From Neurospora intermedia (lineage: Eukaryota; Ascomycota; Sordariomycetes; Sordariales; Sordariaceae), in the NCBI GenBank assembly GCA_037102815.1, contig BTPP01000008.1:868001-932000 (forward strand): a stretch of 64,000 bases of DNA, in the 5' to 3' direction. Shown in pieces: positions 59,601-64,000 of this stretch. Under the pieces are notes generated by a model, which was not told the origin of the DNA, searched no databases, and worked only from the letters and a program-made list of their open reading frames with translations. How positions within the stretch are numbered: the first letter of the stretch is position 1; every line of letters starts with the position of its first letter. A program made the translations under genes and the position numbers.

Positions 59601-60691
59601 ACATGGAGTACGCCGACCTCTTGGATCTAGCCGCTGATCGCGCTGATTCCATTGAGCGTTTGATCTATGTTTCCGCCTTCGCTGCCAGTGAATACGCATC
59701 CACCATCGGCCGCGTTGCTAAGCCGTTCAACCCACTTCTTGGTGAGACCTTTGAGTATGTGAGACCGGACAAGAACTACCGCTTCTTCATTGAGCAAGTC
59801 AGCCATCACCCGCCCATCGGTGCAGCCTGGGCCGAATCTCCCAAGTGGACCTACTACGGAGAATCGGCAGTCAAGTCCAAATTCTACGGCAAGTCCTTCG
59901 ATGTCAACCCTCTCGGTACCTGGTTTCTTAAGCTCAGGCCGACTTCCGGCGGCAAGGAGGACTTTTACACCTGGAAGAAGGTCACTTCATCCGTGATTGG
60001 CATTATCACCGGTAACCCCGTGGTTGACAATTACGGTGTAATGGAGATCAAAAACTGGACCACCGGCGAGGTTTCCTATGTTGAGTTCAAGCCCAGAGGT
60101 TGGACCAAGTCGAGTGCCTACCTGATTGGTGGCAAGATCCTCGATGCTAACGGTCAGGTCCGCGTCAGCTTGGGTGGTCGCTGGAACTCCAAATTCTACG
60201 CCCGCTTGACACCCGGTTACGAGGCCACCATTGAGGAGAAGTCTGGAAACGAGACGGTCCATCAGGGCAGCATCAATGACCCATCCAAGGCCTTCCTTAT
60301 CTGGCAGGCTAACCCCCGCCCCACCGGCATTCCCTTCAACCTGACTCCCTTCGTCGTCACCTTTAACCACCTCGATGACAACCTCAAGCCTTGGCTCGCC
60401 CCCACGGATTCTCGCTTCCGCCCCGATCAGCGTGCTATGGAAGAGGGCGAGTACGACTTTGCGGCGACGGAGAAGAACAGACTCGAGGAGGCCCAGCGTG
60501 CGCGCCGCAAGGCTCGCGAGAGCAAGGGCGAGGAGTTTAAGCCCGCGTGGTTCACCAAGGCGCGGTGTGAGATCACAGGCGAGGAGTACTGGCAGTTCAA
60601 CGGCGAGTACTGGAACAGGCGCGCGAAGGCTGGTCCGAACGGTGACCCCAGTGCTTGGCAGGGTCTGGAGCCCATTTTCCAGGATGCTTAG
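56656..60691 (+). CDS. Oxysterol-binding protein homologue with ankyrin, PH, FFAT and ORD modules (Osh1/Osh2 type)
   Basis: Predicted lipid-transfer protein exchanging sterol and phosphoinositide at ER contact sites. Exons 56656-56675 (20 nt), 56941-59449 and 59504-60691 give 1238 residues. Ankyrin repeats: TTILHLAIQ and [21 protein letters not shown] near 145-205, and [27 protein letters not shown] near 290-320. PH domain about 385-480 ([30 protein letters not shown]). A FFAT-like motif, [11 protein letters not shown], preceded by an acidic Ser/Asp stretch lies near 780 and would bind VAP proteins on the ER. The ligand-binding ORD (about 820-1215) has the signature EQVSHHPP near 938 plus [13 protein letters not shown]. 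The short first exon (MSETGE plus two bases) joins SLHKRSK in frame; a start at the internal ATG (57011) would lose 30 basic residues. Confidence 0.93.
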
Positions 60692-61699
60692 TATGTTGTT
60701 GATGAGTTGGATGGGATGCTTGATCAGGCGTCTCTGAGTCCTGTGAAGAAGAAGAAGAAGAAGAAGAAGGGACGTTGGGCGAGGTGGCGGTCTCGGTCTC
60801 TTAGTCGTGTGTTGGAGTAGGGACGGTGGTTTGATACAGTATACGTAAACGGAGGTTTGAGCGTATGGTATTCTTGAATGTTAACATAAGGATGAGTTCG
60901 TGTGTCCCCTGTAACTGGTGTAATGCAGAGACGATCCATTCACGTCTCACGTTGAACAGCTGTTAAAAACGAGGCGTGACTTCATTAGTTTATCACAGTA
61001 GCTCGTACAAAATATCTCTATGCATTACTTTTATGTACGTGTTCCATATCGTCAGGAACTTTCAAAAGAATCAAGTCTTTGAATTAAGTGCTGTTTGCTT
61101 CTACAACGGGCATAACTAATAGATGGACTACAAATAGCACGATTAACCAATCTTCCTTTCCACCACCGCATTGAATTTCACCCAGCACCGGCTGCTCACT
61201 ACTACACAATGGCGTACAGTGAATCGCACTGTGTGATAATCGCGAAAGTTGGCACTTAAGCCGCGAAGGCAGACAGTGCCCACTAGTATCCAAACTGTAT
61301 TGGTAAGGCTTCTGGAACGTGTGCACTGACCATATCATGGAATGTCGCCGCATCAACATTGACTTGTTCGGAACCTTGTCGAAGGACGACTTCACAATTT
61401 CACATTGACAACGAATTCCACATATAAGACCAGGTATTTTACACTTCTTGAAATCAACATGTATGGCAGATAAATTTTGGCTTCTCCATCCACCAGCAGC
61501 TCTTCATTCCATAGGCTGATCAAGCCACAACCATGAACCATCTCCCGGACCCTTCTCGTACCTCACAAAATAATTCTGTCTCTAATCACAACCAACAGTA
61601 ACCAAGTGAGCTCAAACACTAAACTCACAAAACAACCGCCACCAAACAAACCGCAAAATAATTATCTACGATCCAAGCCATCAATAGCTATTATCGAAA
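60692..61699. other. Intergenic region with a GAA repeat
   Basis: Holds the 3' UTR of the oxysterol-binding protein gene, including eight GAA units (60745-60769), and the promoter of the cyclophilin gene. No gene is supported. Confidence 0.55.
60745..60769. repeat. GAA trinucleotide repeat in a 3' UTR
   Basis: Eight tandem GAA units 54 bases after the oxysterol-binding protein stop codon. Confidence 0.9.
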
Positions 61700-62308
61700 A
61701 TGGCCACCGACGTCGCCGTTGAAACCACCATGGTACCTTACCTTGTTTCCCTCACCTCACCTCACCTCACCTCACCTCACCTCACCTCACCCATTCATTC
61801 ATTCATCCTCAATCAACTCTAACCCTCCTCCTCCCACCCTCTCTTCCAGGGCACCTTCACCCTAGAACTCTACACCAACCACGCCCCCAAAACGTGCAAA
61901 AACTTTGCCACTCTCGCCGACCGCGGCTACTACGACTCCACCGTCTTCCACCGCATCATCAAGGACTTTATGATCCAAGGCGGCGACCCCACGGGGACCG
62001 GCCGGGGCGGTTCCTCCATCTACGGCGAGAAATTCGAAGACGAGATCCACCCTGGCCTGAAACATACCGGCGCGGGGGTGTTGAGCATGGCGAACGCGGG
62101 CCCGAATACCAACGGGAGCCAGTTTTTCATTACGCTGGCGCCGACGCCTTGGCTGGATGGCAAGCACACGATTTTCGGACGCGTGAAAAAGGGGATGGGG
62201 GTTATCAGAAGGATGGGCATGGTGCCGACTGATAAGGAGGATCGGCCGGCGACGGAGGTGAAGATTGTGAAGGCGAGGGTGGTAAGGGAGGAGGATATGG
62301 AGGCTTGA
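61700..62308 (+). CDS. Peptidyl-prolyl cis-trans isomerase, PPIL1-type spliceosomal cyclophilin
   Basis: Catalyses proline isomerisation; the PPIL1/Cyp1 subfamily works in the spliceosome bound to the SKIP/Prp45 protein. Exons 61700-61732 and 61850-62308 give 163 residues, a single bare cyclophilin domain like human PPIL1 (166). Key blocks: [22 protein letters not shown] with the catalytic Arg, [20 protein letters not shown] with Gln and Phe of the active site, and the cyclosporin-site Trp in [13 protein letters not shown]. There is no signal peptide, so it should be nuclear/cytosolic. The 117-nt intron holds a CTCAC repeat. Second splicing factor gene in the window with cwc25; no functional linkage implied. 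Confidence 0.93.
61751..61790 (+). repeat. CTCAC pentanucleotide repeat within the cyclophilin intron
   Basis: Eight perfect tandem CTCAC units, followed by a short CATT repeat (61792-61806), all inside the only intron. Confidence 0.92.
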
Positions 62309-62845
62309 TGTCGACACGGGGGGAGTGACTGAGGGACTGAGATCAGGGATGAGAACAGGGGTGAGGAGTTCAAGTGCATGTGGGCCTAGAACAGAGAGCT
62401 CGCTGAACTACTTTTTAGTCAAAATGAGCTGCCGCATTGTTGCGCCCATTTACAGTAGTTGGGATATACCAAAGGCCCCACGGTCAACCTCATCTTGTCA
62501 GGCAATTAATATGCATTACACAGCTGTGAAAGAAAAGAGGAACGTGTGACCAGGTAACTCTGATTTCATCCTGGTCTGACTAACGTGCGTTGCCCTATCA
62601 CGGCAGAAAGCTACTTGATTGACATATCTTGGGTCGGTATGCGACAACTCGATTATCCTCTAAAGGCTCTGTCCGATTTCCAATCCTTGAGCAATGTCTA
62701 TTTTTGGGACAAGAATGGGGTATAATGTATAAATGTGTGTATAGGTAACGCCCAGAACATTTTTTTTTGTTTCCTCCCGTGGTTACCAAAAACAGTCCAT
62801 CGTTAGTCAGTGTTAGAGCCAGTTAGAGGCAGGCACCTCCCAGAT
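62309..62845. other. Convergent 3' region, no gene seen
   Basis: Lies between the cyclophilin stop codon and the stop codon of the minus-strand Sgf11-like gene; presumably both 3' UTRs. A short poly-T lies near 62760-62768. Confidence 0.55.
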
Positions 62846-63964
62846 CTAATGTGGCGGCGAAGACATTCTTCCCGTTGATTCTGTCTCGTGATCCTTTTCT
62901 TTCTTCCCTAGTTTCTTCCCCGGAGCATTAAGCTGCGGCTTTGTACCTAGTCCGATCTTCAGCTTCTTAACAGGAGATGCGCCTTTTGCCGGTGTCGTCT
63001 TCTTGGGAACCACTTGAACGGTGGAGTTCTTTACGTCATCGTCATCCACGCTCTGCTCGACGCTCAGCATCGAACTGGTCTTTATCTTGTCCTTCTTAAG
63101 GGGCGGCGTCGACTTGGTCTTCAGAATGACCTTCTTGGGTAGAGCCGTCGGCTTGAGCTTCTTCTTCTTAGCACTGATAGGATCAGCTTCATCTCCATCC
63201 TCGTCAAATTCATCACCGTCTCGCTTCCTCGGACTAGTTGCCCGGCTCGTTGGTACGGGCGTTCCCTTTTGACTTGCTGGCGGAGTGTTGTCGTTGTTCT
63301 GACTTCCACCGTTGCTCCCACCGTTACTAATCTTCTGAGCCGCTGCTCTACTAGCGTTTCGCCCACTGTTGCCAATGCAGGAGCCCATGTGATTATTGAG
63401 ACGTGTCACCAGGATACAACGCTTGCACTTGGAGCAAGTAGCGCTGGGGAAGCTGAGCACGTTAGGCGGGCGGTCCTTGGCACTTCCCTCCATGGCTGCC
63501 ACGGCTGCAGGATCGTTGGGGTCCATCTTTTTCTCCATGTCCTTCTTTTTCTTTCCTCGGCCGGGGCCAGGCTGAACCCAAGTCTGTCCATAAATGTCGA
63601 AGCCTGGCTTTTCAATATAGGGGTGCCTTTTACAATAAGTAACGTTTGGGTCTGGTTTTTGTGCTCCTTTGCCATTTGTAGGATGAAGCAGACGGGGAAG
63701 TTGACACCGTGGACACAAAATCTCCTTTGTAGTCTTTAGCGGATTGCCCTTCAGCGTAACGTGTCCGTCCTTGTACAGAGCAGCGTCGGTTTCCACGACA
63801 ATCTCGGGTCGTGCATCAGGGGTCGATAGATCGGAGTTCTCCATAGCGAGCTTTTCGACTTTGATTGCCGCGGTTCTCATCCGAGCGGTTTTTTCGTCTT
63901 GGTGTACCTTGAGGACTAGGTCGTGAAGGATATTGTAAAGCAAATCGTCCACAACGGAGTATGC
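62846..63964 (-). CDS. SAGA deubiquitinase-module subunit, Sgf11/ATXN7L3-like (5' end beyond the window)
   Basis: Predicted subunit that anchors and activates the Ubp8-type histone H2B deubiquitinase in the SAGA coactivator. The visible exon encodes 372 residues and begins at a splice acceptor (CCTGCAG, with a TACTGACC branch site within the last 30 bases of the window), so the first exon is outside. The N-terminal helix YSVVDDLLYNILHDLVLKVHQ fits the Sgf11 helix that packs on Ubp8/Sus1. PGFDIYGQTW matches the PGLDIFGQ block of ATXN7L3, and CSKCKRCILVTRLNNHMGSC is the Sgf11 zinc finger (C-x2-C, H-x3-C) followed by GRNASRAAAQKI. Between helix and finger is an extra Cys/His group, CPRCQLPRLLH and YCKRH. 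The C-terminal half is Lys/Pro/Ser-rich and disordered, likely with nuclear localisation signals. Confidence 0.78.
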   Translation of the reverse strand, partial: AYSVVDDLLYNILHDLVLKVHQDEKTARMRTAAIKVEKLAMENSDLSTPDARPEIVVETDAALYKDGHVTLKGNPLKTTKEILCPRCQLPRLLHPTNGKGAQKPDPNVTYCKRHPYIEKPGFDIYGQTWVQPGPGRGKKKKDMEKKMDPNDPAAVAAMEGSAKDRPPNVLSFPSATCSKCKRCILVTRLNNHMGSCIGNSGRNASRAAAQKISNGGSNGGSQNNDNTPPASQKGTPVPTSRATSPRKRDGDEFDEDGDEADPISAKKKKLKPTALPKKVILKTKSTPPLKKDKIKTSSMLSVEQSVDDDDVKNSTVQVVPKKTTPAKGASPVKKLKIGLGTKPQLNAPGKKLGKKEKDHETESTGRMSSPPH

Positions 63965-64000
63965 CTGCAGGGAGGACAAGAAAGGGTCAGTACAGGTCTC

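Noticed and set aside
1-64000. Transposons, RIP-mutated repeats, dispersed 5S rRNA genes, CRISPR arrays
   Set aside because: No transposase or reverse transcriptase fragments, no long terminal repeats and no strongly AT-rich TpA-biased block were seen by eye; I looked for the Neurospora 5S rRNA core on both strands without a hit, and CRISPR is not expected in a fungus.

Overview
The window is nuclear DNA from a filamentous ascomycete of the genus Neurospora (Sordariomycetes), N. crassa or a very close relative. The case rests on fungal gene structure (short GT-AG introns of about 55-200 nt with CTNAC-type branch sites), long low-complexity UTRs and homopolymer tracts, and several near-diagnostic genes: a fused lycopene cyclase/phytoene synthase (al-2), a DASH cryptochrome with a glycine/RGG-rich tail (cry), the osmosensing MAP kinase kinase os-5, and COP9 signalosome subunit 2. 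A few residues in AL-2 and CRY differ from the N. crassa proteins as I remember them, so another Neurospora species or strain is possible; I could not run a comparison.

Layout. 1-3.5 kb: an otubain-type deubiquitinase (minus) with unusually long low-complexity arms. 3.5-12.4 kb: about 8.9 kb with no gene I can support. 12.4-21 kb: csn-2 (minus), the splicing factor cwc25 (plus), the biotin-carrying subunit of methylcrotonoyl-CoA carboxylase (minus), and a pyridoxamine-phosphate-oxidase-like flavin-binding protein (plus). 21.2-23.1 kb: an ECM3/auxin-efflux-type membrane transporter (minus). 23.1-28 kb: noncoding. 28-30.1 kb: os-5 (plus). 31.4-32.5 kb: a SUR7-family four-pass membrane protein (minus). 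34.9-36.8 kb: al-2 (minus), divergent from a hotdog-fold thioesterase (38.5-39.5 kb, plus). 39.5-47.1 kb: noncoding, with a short telomere-like array. 47.1-49.5 kb: cry (plus). 50.5-55.2 kb: a 4'-phosphopantetheinyl transferase and a peroxisomal acyl-CoA thioesterase (both minus). 56.7-60.7 kb: an ankyrin-PH-FFAT-ORD oxysterol-binding protein (plus). 61.7-62.3 kb: a PPIL1-type spliceosomal cyclophilin (plus). 62.8-64 kb: the 3' part of an Sgf11/ATXN7L3-like SAGA subunit (minus), whose first exon lies beyond the window.

The genes are mostly unrelated housekeeping and signalling functions, as is usual in fungi. One theme recurs: light, clock and stress signalling (csn-2, os-5, al-2, cry) within about 37 kb. 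A second is acyl/CoA chemistry (MCC subunit, two thioesterases, PPTase). I found no mobile element, CRISPR, rRNA or convincing tRNA. Intron boundaries were read by eye from splice signals and reading-frame continuity; all complete gene models keep an open frame through every junction. The most unusual non-genic signals are the 10-bp-phased telobox array near 44.0 kb, a recurrent AGGTACCT palindrome confined to noncoding DNA, very long homopolymer runs, and the large gene-free stretches.
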